From Chrysochromulina parva (lineage: Eukaryota; Haptophyta; Prymnesiales; Chrysochromulinaceae): a stretch of 64,000 nucleotides of DNA. The stretch lies in contig PJAB01000009.1 in the NCBI GenBank assembly GCA_002887195.1, positions 1 to 64,000 on the forward strand, in the 5' to 3' direction. Of this stretch, positions 9,338 through 18,661 are shown piece after piece. The notes beneath the pieces are model-generated. The model saw nothing but the letters and a program-made list of their open reading frames with translations, had not been told where the DNA came from and searched no databases. Position 1 is the first letter of the stretch. The number at the start of each line of letters is the position of its first letter. Both the position numbers and the translations under genes were made by a program.

Positions 9338-10393
9338 ATGTGCATCTTCCTCCTCTGCCCTAACACGCCGCCCGAGAAGGTGCGCGAGCAGCCGCGTGCC
9401 CAGCATCAGATCGTGGTGCGGGGGAGCGTACTGCGCAACAGCCCCTAGATCGCGTGCTCGCGACGACCGCGCGTGCGGCACCGTGCGCATCCTTCTGACT
9501 CAATTCGTGTTCGCTCGCATTTGTTCATTGACCAGATTGACTCACAAAACAAGGCGAAGAACGCCCAGTACAGCCAGTTCATGGCCTACGCGAACAACCC
9601 GAATGTGTTCGCGCTCGGCCTCAAGGATGCGTGCTGCAAGGAGCCGCTGTGCTGCTGCGCCTCGGCCCTCGGCTCGCCCTATGGCTTCACGGCCTGCTGG
9701 GCGCGCTCGAAGATCCTTGACACTTACCACAACGGCACAGCGGACTTCATCTGCTGCCAGAACTATTTGCCGCCCTGCTGCTGCCTCCAGCCCGCCGAGT
9801 GCTGCCCCGGCTCGGCTCTCGGTCTGTGCCTCGAGGGCTGCTGCTTCCCGATGACGTCGCTCTCGGTGGCTCGCCTGCACATGATGGATACGAAGCAGAT
9901 CCAGCCCGATCCGTGCGACTGGCAGATCATCGCGTTCGCCAACTTCCTCCAGATCCTCTCGTGCCTCTTCCACATAGCCGCTATCTTCGCCGAAGAGTTC
10001 CGCGATGCCGCTGCGATCCTCGACCTGATCGCGGACCTGGTGACACTCTCTGTGGCCGGCTGCATGGGCGCACAGGTGTACCACGAGGTCCAGCGTGACA
10101 TCAAGAACGGGTACACGAAGGGCCAGTCGCCCGTCGCGTTCGCCGTGCCGGTTGCCGGCGGCATGCCGGTTGCCTATCCTGGCGGCGGCATGATGGCGCC
10201 GCCGCAGGGCGGCTACCCGCCGCAGGGCGGCTACCCGCCGCAGGGCGTCTACCCGCCGCAGGGCGTCTACCCGCCGCAGGGCGTCTACCCGCCGCAGGGC
10301 GGCTACCCGGGTGCCTATCCTGGCGGCGGCATGCCGGTCGCCATGGCTCGCCCAGTTGGCGCGCCGATCAAGAGCGAAGAGATGGAGCGCTAG
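9338..10393 (+). CDS. Cysteine-rich membrane protein with PPQGGY repeats, two exons
   Basis: Exons 9338-9379 and 9536-10393 join at phase 0 to give about 299 residues (start MCIFLLCPNTPPEK). The 156-bp intron has a GTGCGC donor, a CTGAC branch-point-like site and a T-rich tract before its acceptor. The body has CC and CCC clusters (CCKEPLCCCAS, CCQNYLPPCCCLQP, CLEGCCFP), then a conserved SVARLHMMDTKQIQPDPCDW block and two hydrophobic stretches. The cluster layout recalls a cysteine-rich, possibly palmitoylated protein family of algae, oomycetes and plants, distantly like PLAC8. The tail has about seven 18-bp PPQGGY/PPQGVY units ending in a Pro/Gly/Tyr-rich segment. Function is unknown. The two-exon model rests on splice signals and frame agreement. 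Confidence 0.75.
9380..9535 (+). other. Intron of the cysteine-rich gene
   Basis: 156 bp, donor GTGCGC, CTGAC site, T-rich tract, acceptor TTGACCAG. Phase 0. Confidence 0.7.
10195..10310 (+). repeat. 18-bp minisatellite encoding PPQG(G/V)Y
   Basis: Tandem units of ccgcagggcggctacccg, with ggc-to-gtc variants, encode the Pro/Gln/Gly/Tyr tail. Such tails are common in membrane-associated and annexin-like proteins of protists. Confidence 0.85.
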
Positions 10394-10926
10394 AGGGCGC
10401 GAGCTTAGGGGCGTGCGTGCTCGGTGTCGGATGGTGCGTCAGGCGGCGCAGCAGCGCAGTCGGCGGCGCAGCGCCGGTGACGCAGCAGGCGGCGCCCCGC
10501 AAGGGCGTGACGGTGTCAAGGCGGCGGCATCGCCCCTCGAGCCCGCGACTTGCTACCATGCGTCGCTGGCGCGTATAATGTGATGTGATGGGCTCGGGGA
10601 GGGGCATCGGAAAGCAAGGATGTGAACACGTGGCACTGCTGGGCATGGCGCGAATCCGCGTGCGCGAGAAAGGGGCGGGCCGCACATCAGGCTCCGATGC
10701 GTGCCAAAGTGGCCGGGGTTTCTTAGGGTTAGGGTTACATGTACAGTACCGGCGCGTTAGCGTGCGCGCGCGGGCAACAGAGCAAGCGAGTCGCGACAGG
10801 CTGGAGCGTGGAGGAGACGAGAGGTGACCCGCTACAAACGTACAGGAGCTGTATTGGAGCGGCGCTCATGCTTGTGTCGGCGGCGTGAAGGTGTGTGTGC
10901 ACCCGTTGGGATGTTGAGTGAAATTC
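10394..10926. other. Intergenic stretch, promoter of the EXS gene
   Basis: These 533 bp precede the EXS gene. They hold a telomere-like TTAGGGTTAGGGTTA run at 10723-10737 that overlaps a TACATGTA palindrome at 10736-10743, about 190 bp upstream of the ATG. No supported gene. Confidence 0.45.
10723..10743. promoter_or_regulatory. Telo-box-like element overlapping TACATGTA
   Basis: Two and a half TTAGGG units run directly into a TACATGTA palindrome. In plants, AAACCCTAA telo-boxes are promoter elements; that role here is inference. The run is too short to be a telomere. Confidence 0.35.
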
Positions 10927-12567
10927 ATGGATTGTTTTTGCAGCCCTTTTTCAAGTTCGTGTTTCGAGTTTCGTCAACGCTGCGCCATGCTCCACGTCGA
11001 GCCAAGGCCCTCGCTCACCCGGCGGCGCCACTCGTACGACGAGGTCTTGTCGGACACAAGCATGTCCGCCGCCATGAGCACTCTACGCAAACCGCCAGTC
11101 ATGGTGGTCGATTCACTCGGCACGGAGAAGGCATCGGAGGTGGATGTGGATACGCTCAAGTGGCTCTTCTTCTCGCTCGGCATGCGCACCGGAATCAACC
11201 TGCAGATGTTTGTGATGTGCCTTCTGGTCACGCTATCGTCCAATGAAGCCATCGATGAGCTCTCCAAGCTCTACTATCCTCTTTTCCGCGGCTCCTTCCT
11301 TCTCTCGTTCTTTGGCGTCCTGTTCGGGCTGCTCCTCTTCACTTGGAAGCGCACTGGCATCGACTATGCCGCCATTCTCGGAGTGCGAGCCGACCGCACA
11401 AACTATCACGCCGTGGTGCGCTACTCCTCGTCACTCATGTTCGTGAACTTCTTCTCGTTCGTTACCTTTTGGCTGGTGCTCACCGTGCGCTCACACTTGT
11501 ACACGTACAAGCACATTTGGCCGCTGGCCGCGTTCATCGGCACGCTCGCGATCGTTGCATACCCGGTCGATTGGATGCCCGAATGGCATGACGCTGCCCA
11601 GCGCAGCGCGTTGGCCCATAGCGTCGTGCGAGCGCTGCTCGCTCCGTTCTCCTCGCCCTCCTTTGCCTGCAATTTTGTGGCGGACGTCTTCTGCTCGATG
11701 CCCAAGTGCTTCATAGATCTGCTCTACTCAACGTGCATTTTCACCTCAGGTGAGGCCTTCATGGTGGGCGGCTGGGATGCGCAAAACAAGGCCTTCGACC
11801 ACGAGCTCGTCGTGTGTACGAACGCCAACCCCACGTACCGCGCCTCGTTCATCTTGCTCTCGGTGCTGCCCTTCTACATTCGATTCATGCAATGCATTCG
11901 CCAGATCCATGATGCAGTGCGCGCGGGCAGCGAGGAGTGGCGGCAGCCCCTTTACAATGCGGTAAAGTACATTAGCTCACTGTTGGTGGTCATCCTATCA
12001 GTGACCGGCGGGCGCTCCGAATACTGGCTCATCGCGTCGATCTGGTCCACGCTTTTCGCGTTCTCCTGGGACGTGCTCGTCGACTGGGGCATCGGGCCGC
12101 AGCCTTTGCGCCGCTTTGTGCGCAGTCTGCTCACGCCAAGTCAGCCACGTAACGGCGGCGAGTTCAAAGGCGCGTCGTACTGGCTCCGGCCGGTGCGCGT
12201 CTTCGAGCCGAAGTGGTACGTGACCGCCATTGTCGTCGACCTTGTCGCCAGGCTGGGCTGGGCGGTGTACATTTCGCCTTCGCAGACAGTTGTGCAGCAA
12301 CACGTATCGCTGGTACTTGGTACTGTTGAGCTGCTGCGCCGGGCGACATGGGCGCTGCTGCGCGTCGAGTGGGCGCAGATTGAGCGGATGGCCAAGCAAG
12401 TGCACGCTGCGGAGCTCCAGATAGGGATAGACGCAATGGCCGCCGTCACCGTCCCCAAGCTTCAAGAGTTGCGTGAGCCACTGCTCCCACCCACTGCAAC
12501 TAAAGAAGAGCGCATAGAAGCACAGCTCGCATTGAACGCGATGCGCATGGAAAAGGAAATCTCGTGA
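10927..12567 (+). CDS. EXS-domain (ERD1/XPR1/SYG1-type) multi-pass membrane protein
   Basis: 546 residues from the ATG at 10927; a GTG nine bases upstream is in frame but unlikely as a start. There are about eight hydrophobic helices. The C-terminal half carries EXS landmarks: FYIRFMQCIRQ, then WRQPLYNAVKY (near residue 337), DVLVDWG (near 381) and an E.LRR..W.LLRVEW block (near 467). EXS proteins include the XPR1 phosphate exporter and ERD1, a Golgi protein that recycles phosphate and retains enzymes. There is no SPX domain at the N-terminus, so this is closer in layout to ERD1 than to XPR1. Golgi phosphate transport is a reasonable guess but unproven. Confidence 0.85.
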   Translation: MDCFCSPFSSSCFEFRQRCAMLHVEPRPSLTRRRHSYDEVLSDTSMSAAMSTLRKPPVMVVDSLGTEKASEVDVDTLKWLFFSLGMRTGINLQMFVMCLLVTLSSNEAIDELSKLYYPLFRGSFLLSFFGVLFGLLLFTWKRTGIDYAAILGVRADRTNYHAVVRYSSSLMFVNFFSFVTFWLVLTVRSHLYTYKHIWPLAAFIGTLAIVAYPVDWMPEWHDAAQRSALAHSVVRALLAPFSSPSFACNFVADVFCSMPKCFIDLLYSTCIFTSGEAFMVGGWDAQNKAFDHELVVCTNANPTYRASFILLSVLPFYIRFMQCIRQIHDAVRAGSEEWRQPLYNAVKYISSLLVVILSVTGGRSEYWLIASIWSTLFAFSWDVLVDWGIGPQPLRRFVRSLLTPSQPRNGGEFKGASYWLRPVRVFEPKWYVTAIVVDLVARLGWAVYISPSQTVVQQHVSLVLGTVELLRRATWALLRVEWAQIERMAKQVHAAELQIGIDAMAAVTVPKLQELREPLLPPTATKEERIEAQLALNAMRMEKEIS

Positions 12568-12972
12568 GGCCCAATGCCTGTGGTTGGGCAGCACCACAAA
12601 AGCTAACCAGAATCCGCTTTACGTTTACCCCCGGCGGCGGCGCCGCAGCGCGGCCATTTCGACTAATAATACATGCGTAGCTCGACCTTCTTGCGCACAC
12701 GCTTTTGCGACCTAGCTCTATAGTGCAGCGCGAAACCGCAACCACCATCCGGTCCACTCGACAAGTCTCGTCTGCTCGTCTCGACGCTCACGAACATCGA
12801 AGTTCGAACGTGTGAAAACTGTCTCCCCGCCTCGCCCTGTCTACGGTGTGTATATATGGGAGCGATAGCAAAGTTAGAGATACGCCGATAATACGCCGCG
12901 CGACCACGCGATGGCTCAAGCCTGTAGCCTCGGCGCTGACAGCACTAAGACAACTCGCATTCTCGTTACACG
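12568..12972. other. Intergenic stretch between convergent genes
   Basis: These 405 bp lie between two convergent 3' ends. They contain a cggcggcgccg palindrome near 12631, AT-rich patches (aataatac, gtatatatggg) that could serve in polyadenylation, and no supported gene. Confidence 0.45.
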
Positions 12973-14760
12973 TTACACGTAAGAAACGCCACTGTCTCGC
13001 ACATGTTTCACACAGACTGCACACTCAAAGGGAAGCCGTGGCCGGGGGTTGGCCTTGACCGCCTTTTCCTGTGCTGCGGGGGCCCTATCCTTATTCAGGC
13101 CGGGCAGAGCCAGCTTATCCTTCTTTATTCCCTTCTTCTTCGAGCGCGTCGGGTCCAAGCCATGTTCTCTTCCTATCGGACTCTGCGCCGCATAGGCATC
13201 TTCTAATTGGACTCGCCGTCGCGTCGGCCCCAAGCCAGGCTCAAGCTGCACGCGTCGCTCCCGCATCTGCGCTGCTATGGGGCAAGTCGGCTCCTCCGCG
13301 CTCCCCGTTCGTGTCCAGGGCCTCATCTCCGCATGAGCTTGTCCCGTACTCGCATCGAGCACTGCCTTAGCTCCCGCCTTCGCTTCTGCCTTAATTGCTT
13401 CTTCCCTCATCTTGCGCCGCCGTGTCTGTTCGGCCAAGTGCGCCTTGGTCCGTTCAATCTCCGCGTTGAGCTCTTTTCGTTTCGCGTCGGTCCGCTTGCG
13501 CTGCGCCATGAGGTCCAGCACACGCAACTCCTCCATTTCCGCCAGGATCGCTGCCTCCTTGGCTGCCTCTGCTTCCGCACGCGCCGCCTCTGCAAGTGCC
13601 TCAGCGGCCCTTCGCTGGCGTTCCTCCTCGTCAGCACTTGCCAACGACTCCTCCACAGCCGTTGCCGCCTTCACCTTCGCGCGTGCCTCCTCCACACGCG
13701 CCTCCATGGCATGGACCAACGCATCCGCCTCCTCGACACGCGTCATGGCCGCTTGTTCTTCTGCTTCTATTGTACTCATACGAGTAGATGAATGAACGTG
13801 CCTCCTCCATTCTGCCACCTGCGCGAGCTCTAACGCGCGCTCCGCAGTCGCAGCCTTCTCCGCAGCTGCCAGCTCGTCGGTCGCACCAGCCAGCTGGACC
13901 TCGGCCGTGATCCGCCGCTGCACCGCCGCACGGACACGCAGGCTGCATCGTCGCTCGTTCTTGCCGCGGATGGCCGCCTGTAGCCGTGTCGCGGCCTCTG
14001 CCTGCTCCGCTGCCGCCTGCCTGCGTGCCTGCCTATGTGCCCACCCATCCTCCGCCATCAGCCCTTTTGGCTGTATCCGTTCACGCCTCGGGCCGCGCCC
14101 CTCGGCAGCCGCGATGGCCTCCGCGTGCATGCGATCCGACTCGATCATTGAGTGGCGCAGTCGCGACCTCGCCACCAATTCCTGTCGTACTTGAGAAGCC
14201 GCTGCATCGCAAATGGCTGCTACCTTCGAGGCCGCCATTACCACACGCTCTCGAGCGACGCTCCTCCTCACAAAGCATGCCTCCTCGTGCGCATCCGCCA
14301 TGTCTTGAATGGGAGCCAGTAGTTGCGCCTGCTCCTCTCGCAAGCTCGACTTCATGATGGCAAGCTGCACGCTGATACGCGATCGGGTCTCGAGCACCTG
14401 CTGTGCAAGCGCGGCGCTTCGCCTGGCGGCTCTTGCATCGCTGTCTGCCTTTAAGCCGCCCCATTTGATGCGCTGCGTTGCGCGCTCGACCCGGCTCGCT
14501 TCGACCCGACACAACTTCTCACGCCGCCGCTGCAGCTGAGCGTCACGCAAGCGTTCCTGAACTGCTGATACGTTGCATAGGTTGTGATCGAGGAACGGAT
14601 CCGGCCGCCCACGTATTGATGGCAGCGAGGCGCTTTGTCGCATCGGCTTGCCCAGCGTCCGTTTTGTGGCACCACCTTGCGTCCCATCCGCGCGACCGTC
14701 GCGAAACGACGAAACACAGCTACATGTAACACTGTGCGCCTTCAACGAAAGACCGCCCAT
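12973..14760 (-). CDS. Ala/Glu/Arg-rich coiled-coil protein with an IQ motif
   Basis: 595 residues from the ATG at 14760. It is almost entirely helical. Near residue 260 the segment ATRLQAAIRGKNERR is an IQ motif, which binds calmodulin or centrin. A long stretch at about 330-465 (TRVEEADALV..., then EE, RR and EAAK runs) is coiled coil. The C-terminus is basic and contains two QLE-type repeats followed by KKKGIKKDK. Such proteins are frequent in flagellar and basal-body proteomes, but I cannot assign an orthologue. Confidence 0.75.
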   Translation of the reverse strand: MGGLSLKAHSVTCSCVSSFRDGRADGTQGGATKRTLGKPMRQSASLPSIRGRPDPFLDHNLCNVSAVQERLRDAQLQRRREKLCRVEASRVERATQRIKWGGLKADSDARAARRSAALAQQVLETRSRISVQLAIMKSSLREEQAQLLAPIQDMADAHEEACFVRRSVARERVVMAASKVAAICDAAASQVRQELVARSRLRHSMIESDRMHAEAIAAAEGRGPRRERIQPKGLMAEDGWAHRQARRQAAAEQAEAATRLQAAIRGKNERRCSLRVRAAVQRRITAEVQLAGATDELAAAEKAATAERALELAQVAEWRRHVHSSTRMSTIEAEEQAAMTRVEEADALVHAMEARVEEARAKVKAATAVEESLASADEEERQRRAAEALAEAARAEAEAAKEAAILAEMEELRVLDLMAQRKRTDAKRKELNAEIERTKAHLAEQTRRRKMREEAIKAEAKAGAKAVLDASTGQAHAEMRPWTRTGSAEEPTCPIAAQMRERRVQLEPGLGPTRRRVQLEDAYAAQSPIGREHGLDPTRSKKKGIKKDKLALPGLNKDRAPAAQEKAVKANPRPRLPFECAVCVKHVRDSGVSYV

Positions 14761-14859
14761 TTAGCATTTTTTGGTTGCATGCATGCGGTCTGAGCTTGTC
14801 GGGGGACCCTTCGGTTATAATATACTATGACGCTCGGCTACAACAACTATGACTCTCGA

Positions 14860-17433
14860 CTACAACGGCATCGAAGCGGGGCACAGCTGGGGGAAGAGTT
14901 CGCGCGTCGCCGCGTCAAAGGAGGCGAGGGCGCTCAGCAGGTTGGCAGCCTCGGGCAAGGCCTCCTCGAGCCTCCGCCGCCTCTGAGGCGAGGCGCACGC
15001 CGGCAGCACGTGGGCAAGCAAGTCGGGCAGCTCGGCGGCCAAGCCGATGGACGTCGGGTGGGCTGTCGATGTGAGCGCCCGATAGCAGTGGAGGAAGGTG
15101 GGCTGACACGTGCCATCAGCACACTGAACGAGAGGCGAGGCGCAGTGTGTGGAGGAGGAGGTCGCCGCGGAGGCCCCGCTCCTGGGCGCAGATCGCACCG
15201 CACAGGCTGCCACGCGGCGCGCGGCACCGGTCGGGCCGTTGACGACGATCGGATGCTCTGGATTTGCACACAGCCCGCGCCGCTGCAGCTCGGCCGCTGC
15301 TGCCTCGAGAGCTTCGATCACGTCCGCGGCCGCGGGCATCAAGGCGTCGAGCCGCGACGGCGCCGACGCGTTCGTACCGGTACTCGCCACCGACGACGAC
15401 GCTCGGGACGACGCTCGGGACGACGCTCCAGCCGAGTTTGGTTCTCCAGTAGCACTGCGGGCTGCGATGAGCTGCGCGCCAGTGATCTGCCAGAGGCGCG
15501 TCCGAGGGCGAGAGTCGGTGAGCAACGGGGCGGCGGCCAGCGCAGTGCGAAGACGGCAGACCGTGCGTGGCACGAGTTGCAGCTTGAGCGCCGTTGTGAG
15601 CAGCATCCCACCCGCAGCGGCTGCGGACGCAGCAGCGAGACAGACGGCCCCTTGGGGCAGAGGCGCGCACGCGGCGGAGGCGGCTACGCTGCTGCCCGTG
15701 CGCGCGTGCGCGCTGCCCGTCGTGAGAGCCGAGCTTGGGTCTCGCCGCGCAGCGGCCCTCACGAGCACAAGGAGCAGCCCCCTCGCGTGCGCCGCCCGCT
15801 GCGCATCTCCGCCAAGTCGATCGAACTTGAGCTCGTCGAGCTCGTTGGCCGCGTGCTCGCCACGGCGCTCGGCGTCCGCCTGCAGCGCTGCCCTTGCCGA
15901 GGCATCGAGCCAAATTTGCATCTCCTGTGCGGTACGGTAGGGAAGTAGGTCGCGAAGCCGTTGCAGAAGGGAGACGGGTAGTCCACGTGAGCGCGCGTGC
16001 TCAAGTGCCGCACTCATCGCCTCAGCGGCAGGCGCGACGAGCAGCGTTCGCTTCGCAGCGAGCAGAACGTGTCCTAGCGCCGCCGAGTGGGCCGCTGCCC
16101 TTTGGGCATCCGCGTCGACGTCAGCATACGCGGCGTCGTGGGCGCTCGTATCGGCGCTCGGGTCGGCTGTGGCCCCAGCGTCAACCCATGCGCCGCTCGG
16201 GGGAGAGGGTGCTCCCGCCGCCGCCGTTCCCGCCGCCGCCGTTCCCGCCGCCGCCGTTCCCGCCGCCGCTTGCGCAGCCGACCATGGAAGAGTTGAGTGT
16301 GATCGTGCCTCCGAGCGACTTCGAGCGTCTTCAAGAAATCGGAGCGGCGCGGTACGGGCGGCTGGCCCTGACACAGCCCGCCCATCCCGTGCAGCGACGA
16401 CCGTGTGCCCACCCGCAGCGCGTCGTGCAGCCTTGAGCAGACCCGAATGAGCCCCCTGGCGCGCCGCCGCCTCGGCCTCTTGTGCCTCTGCCAGCTCCTG
16501 ACGACCCATCCACTGCAAGCGGCGTTGTGGCGAGCCGCCGCCGGTGCCCCCCTTGAGTGTCCTCGGCGCTGCAATGGGGCTGCTGTGGAGCGGATGAGCT
16601 TGGAGTGCATGCGCGATCTGCAACGTGAAGCAGCTGCCGCCGCATCCTCTCGCTGCTCGCCGCCGCTTCTGCAGCGACTCGAGGTCCCGAACGGACTCCA
16701 CCGACCACAGATTGGGAAGGCTCTCGACCACACTCGCAGCGCCGGCGCCAGCCTTGCGGCCGCCGTCCTGAGCGACGAAGAGCGCCGCGTGCGGGTTCTC
16801 GGCGGCCAACGTTCGCATCTCGTGTGGGCAGCATGGAGGCTCGGTGCAATCCTGCAACAACGTGAACGCTCCCGAGCTTGACACCTTCTCGCCACCAGCA
16901 CCCATTGGCGGTGAAAGCGAACGGCCGAGCTCCGAAGCGACGCGCTGAAGCTGGCGCTGTAACTCGCACTCGGCGTGCTCGTCAGGCATGGTCGCTGAGG
17001 CGTGCTCGTGAAGGATCTCGCGCAGCAGCTCTAGGCCGCCGCACGAGCGAGAGTCTCGCCGGCTGCTGACGAGCATCCGCATCCCACCACCACTCGAAAT
17101 GGCCACCGCATCGCCTCCGTCGGATTCAATCAGCCGCACGAGGTCATCATACGGCAGCGAGCACCTTTGCCGTATCTGCTGGCGTGCATCATCCATGAGG
17201 CTAGAACACATGATGCAGCCTGGATTGGATCGCTCCTGCCGCACTGCACGAATAGAGCCTGCGCAATCCGCTCCAGGGCGAAGCGCACGGCCGCCAGTGG
17301 GCAGGAATCGAAGGACGACTACGAACAGAACATACGTCGCCACAATGAGCTTGACAAGCGTGCGGAGGCGAAGCCGCGGCATGTGAACCTCTGTGTGCTC
17401 TCTGTGAACGAGGCGTGAACGATGGCTCAACAT
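14860..17433 (-). CDS. Large single-pass membrane protein, unknown family
   Basis: 857 residues from the ATG at 17433. A short basic N-terminus precedes one hydrophobic helix (LVKLIVATYVLFVVVLRFL, residues about 26-45), typical of type II Golgi or secretory proteins. The rest is lumenal by prediction and Cys-containing: a CIMCSSLMDDARQQIRQRC region near 75, CTEPPCCPHE near 195 and QCADGTCQPTFLHCYRAL near 770. Four short tandem units (GTAAA type, from a 15-bp repeat at 16215-16271) and Ala-rich linkers separate the blocks. No known catalytic domain is evident. The paired cysteines suggest a disulphide-bonded extracellular or lumenal protein. Confidence 0.65.
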   Translation of the reverse strand: MLSHRSRLVHREHTEVHMPRLRLRTLVKLIVATYVLFVVVLRFLPTGGRALRPGADCAGSIRAVRQERSNPGCIMCSSLMDDARQQIRQRCSLPYDDLVRLIESDGGDAVAISSGGGMRMLVSSRRDSRSCGGLELLREILHEHASATMPDEHAECELQRQLQRVASELGRSLSPPMGAGGEKVSSSGAFTLLQDCTEPPCCPHEMRTLAAENPHAALFVAQDGGRKAGAGAASVVESLPNLWSVESVRDLESLQKRRRAARGCGGSCFTLQIAHALQAHPLHSSPIAAPRTLKGGTGGGSPQRRLQWMGRQELAEAQEAEAAARQGAHSGLLKAARRAAGGHTVVAARDGRAVSGPAARTAPLRFLEDARSRSEARSHSTLPWSAAQAAAGTAAAGTAAAGTAAAGAPSPPSGAWVDAGATADPSADTSAHDAAYADVDADAQRAAAHSAALGHVLLAAKRTLLVAPAAEAMSAALEHARSRGLPVSLLQRLRDLLPYRTAQEMQIWLDASARAALQADAERRGEHAANELDELKFDRLGGDAQRAAHARGLLLVLVRAAARRDPSSALTTGSAHARTGSSVAASAACAPLPQGAVCLAAASAAAAGGMLLTTALKLQLVPRTVCRLRTALAAAPLLTDSRPRTRLWQITGAQLIAARSATGEPNSAGASSRASSRASSSVASTGTNASAPSRLDALMPAAADVIEALEAAAAELQRRGLCANPEHPIVVNGPTGAARRVAACAVRSAPRSGASAATSSSTHCASPLVQCADGTCQPTFLHCYRALTSTAHPTSIGLAAELPDLLAHVLPACASPQRRRRLEEALPEAANLLSALASFDAATRELFPQLCPASMPL
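16215..16271 (-). repeat. 15-bp coding repeat, about four units
   Basis: Units of ccgccgccgccgttc type on the plus strand encode the GTAAA units of the large membrane protein. In frame. Confidence 0.85.
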
Positions 17434-17718
17434 CTAATGAATGATTTGCAACTGTTTGAAGAAGGCGCGACGGTACAGTACAAGAAGCCGGAGAGAAGTA
17501 ACTCCGTTTTTTCGATAGATGACAGTCTCATATGTGCCAGATGCAGATGAGATACGCTCAAGCAAAGTGCGAAGCGCAGCAGCGCGCGCAGCGCACGTGC
17601 TCTCTCGCGCGATGGGAACGCTACAGCACTGCACCACCCTGTGGGCTCAGGCCTCAGCTCGATGGGATCGATCGGCACCGGAGAGTGACGGCACGTGCCG
17701 CGTGTCAGATGCATCAAA

Positions 17719-18384
17719 TCAGTGCTTTACCACTGCTCGTCGCTGCCTGTGCGCTGGTGGAGGGCCCCACGTAACTTCGTGCTGCTCGCTCTCTTGCTGC
17801 AGCGCTCTGCTGGAGCGCTCGCACTCATCAAAGATTTGATTCGTCGTCTTCTTTTTGACGAGGAGCTCACGCACCGCAGCGAATGCTGGGCGTGCGGACG
17901 GCGTGCCCGGCGCCCCCAAGCTGAACCAGCGACGCTCGCGCTCGTGCATCTCGTCCCACGTAGGGAGCTCCGCCTCCACATGAAGGGCGAACACGAGCGT
18001 AATAGATTTGTCATCGGCCACCTCGCAGATGCGGCTGCCGAGGCGTCCAGTTAGGCCAGCCTCCTCTCGAGTCTCACGGAGAGCGGCCTCGGCGTGCCGC
18101 TCGCCGCGCTCAACGCCACCTGCTGGGAACGTCCAGCGCTCGGGGTGTTTCCGCGAGCTGATCAGGCACACGCTCAGCCGGCCGCCTGGCTCCACGCGCA
18201 GTGGCACGCAGCACGCCCGCTGCCGCCGCCGTGCTAGCCTGTGCCAGTCTCGCAGCAGCAGCAGCGCCCCAAGAGCCAAAACGGCCACCAAAGCCCACGA
18301 CGCGGTGCTCAGTGAACCAATCAGCGAAATGTCCACGTCCGCGGCCACATCCGATATGTTGTTCTTCTCGTCCGCGTCGTCCAT
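17719..18384 (-). CDS. Membrane-anchored Nudix hydrolase
   Basis: 221 residues from the ATG at 18384. A hydrophobic helix (about residues 20-45, ending in LLLLRDWHRL) is followed by a Nudix domain. The Nudix box (G-x5-E-x7-REx2EExG) is complete near residues 86-109, with the metal-binding RETREEAGL core. Nudix enzymes hydrolyse nucleoside diphosphates linked to another moiety. The PERWTFPAGGVERGE context and short length resemble the diphosphoinositol-polyphosphate phosphohydrolase group, which cleaves inositol pyrophosphates or diadenosine polyphosphates. An N-terminal membrane anchor is unusual for that group. The frame upstream begins with GTG, so the internal ATG is preferred. Confidence 0.85.
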   Translation of the reverse strand: MDDADEKNNISDVAADVDISLIGSLSTASWALVAVLALGALLLLRDWHRLARRRQRACCVPLRVEPGGRLSVCLISSRKHPERWTFPAGGVERGERHAEAALRETREEAGLTGRLGSRICEVADDKSITLVFALHVEAELPTWDEMHERERRWFSLGAPGTPSARPAFAAVRELLVKKKTTNQIFDECERSSRALQQESEQHEVTWGPPPAHRQRRAVVKH

Positions 18385-18661
18385 GTCAGAATGACGCGAC
18401 GAAATTGCTCCCTTTTCCCAGTGGCAATCACACTCCACCAGGATTCCAGTGTGACTACGTTTGAATTTCGATCCAAAGACTGTTCACAACAGAAAGTCCC
18501 AACTTTGAACGGCCGACAAATCATAGAAAATACATTTGATTTAAGGGTCACACTGCACAAAGTTGATCGCGTCGCGCGTCGGATAGTCCATAGTCCATAG
18601 CCACATTACATGAGTTATCGGACAGACTCTCGCTAAGAATGAGTGTTGATCTCGGAGCTGA

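Noticed and set aside
10723..10737. Telomere or chromosome end
   Set aside because: Only two and a half units with genes on both sides.
14827..15948. 373-residue plus-strand frame
   Set aside because: Opposite the large membrane protein; Arg/Gly-rich shadow without domain.
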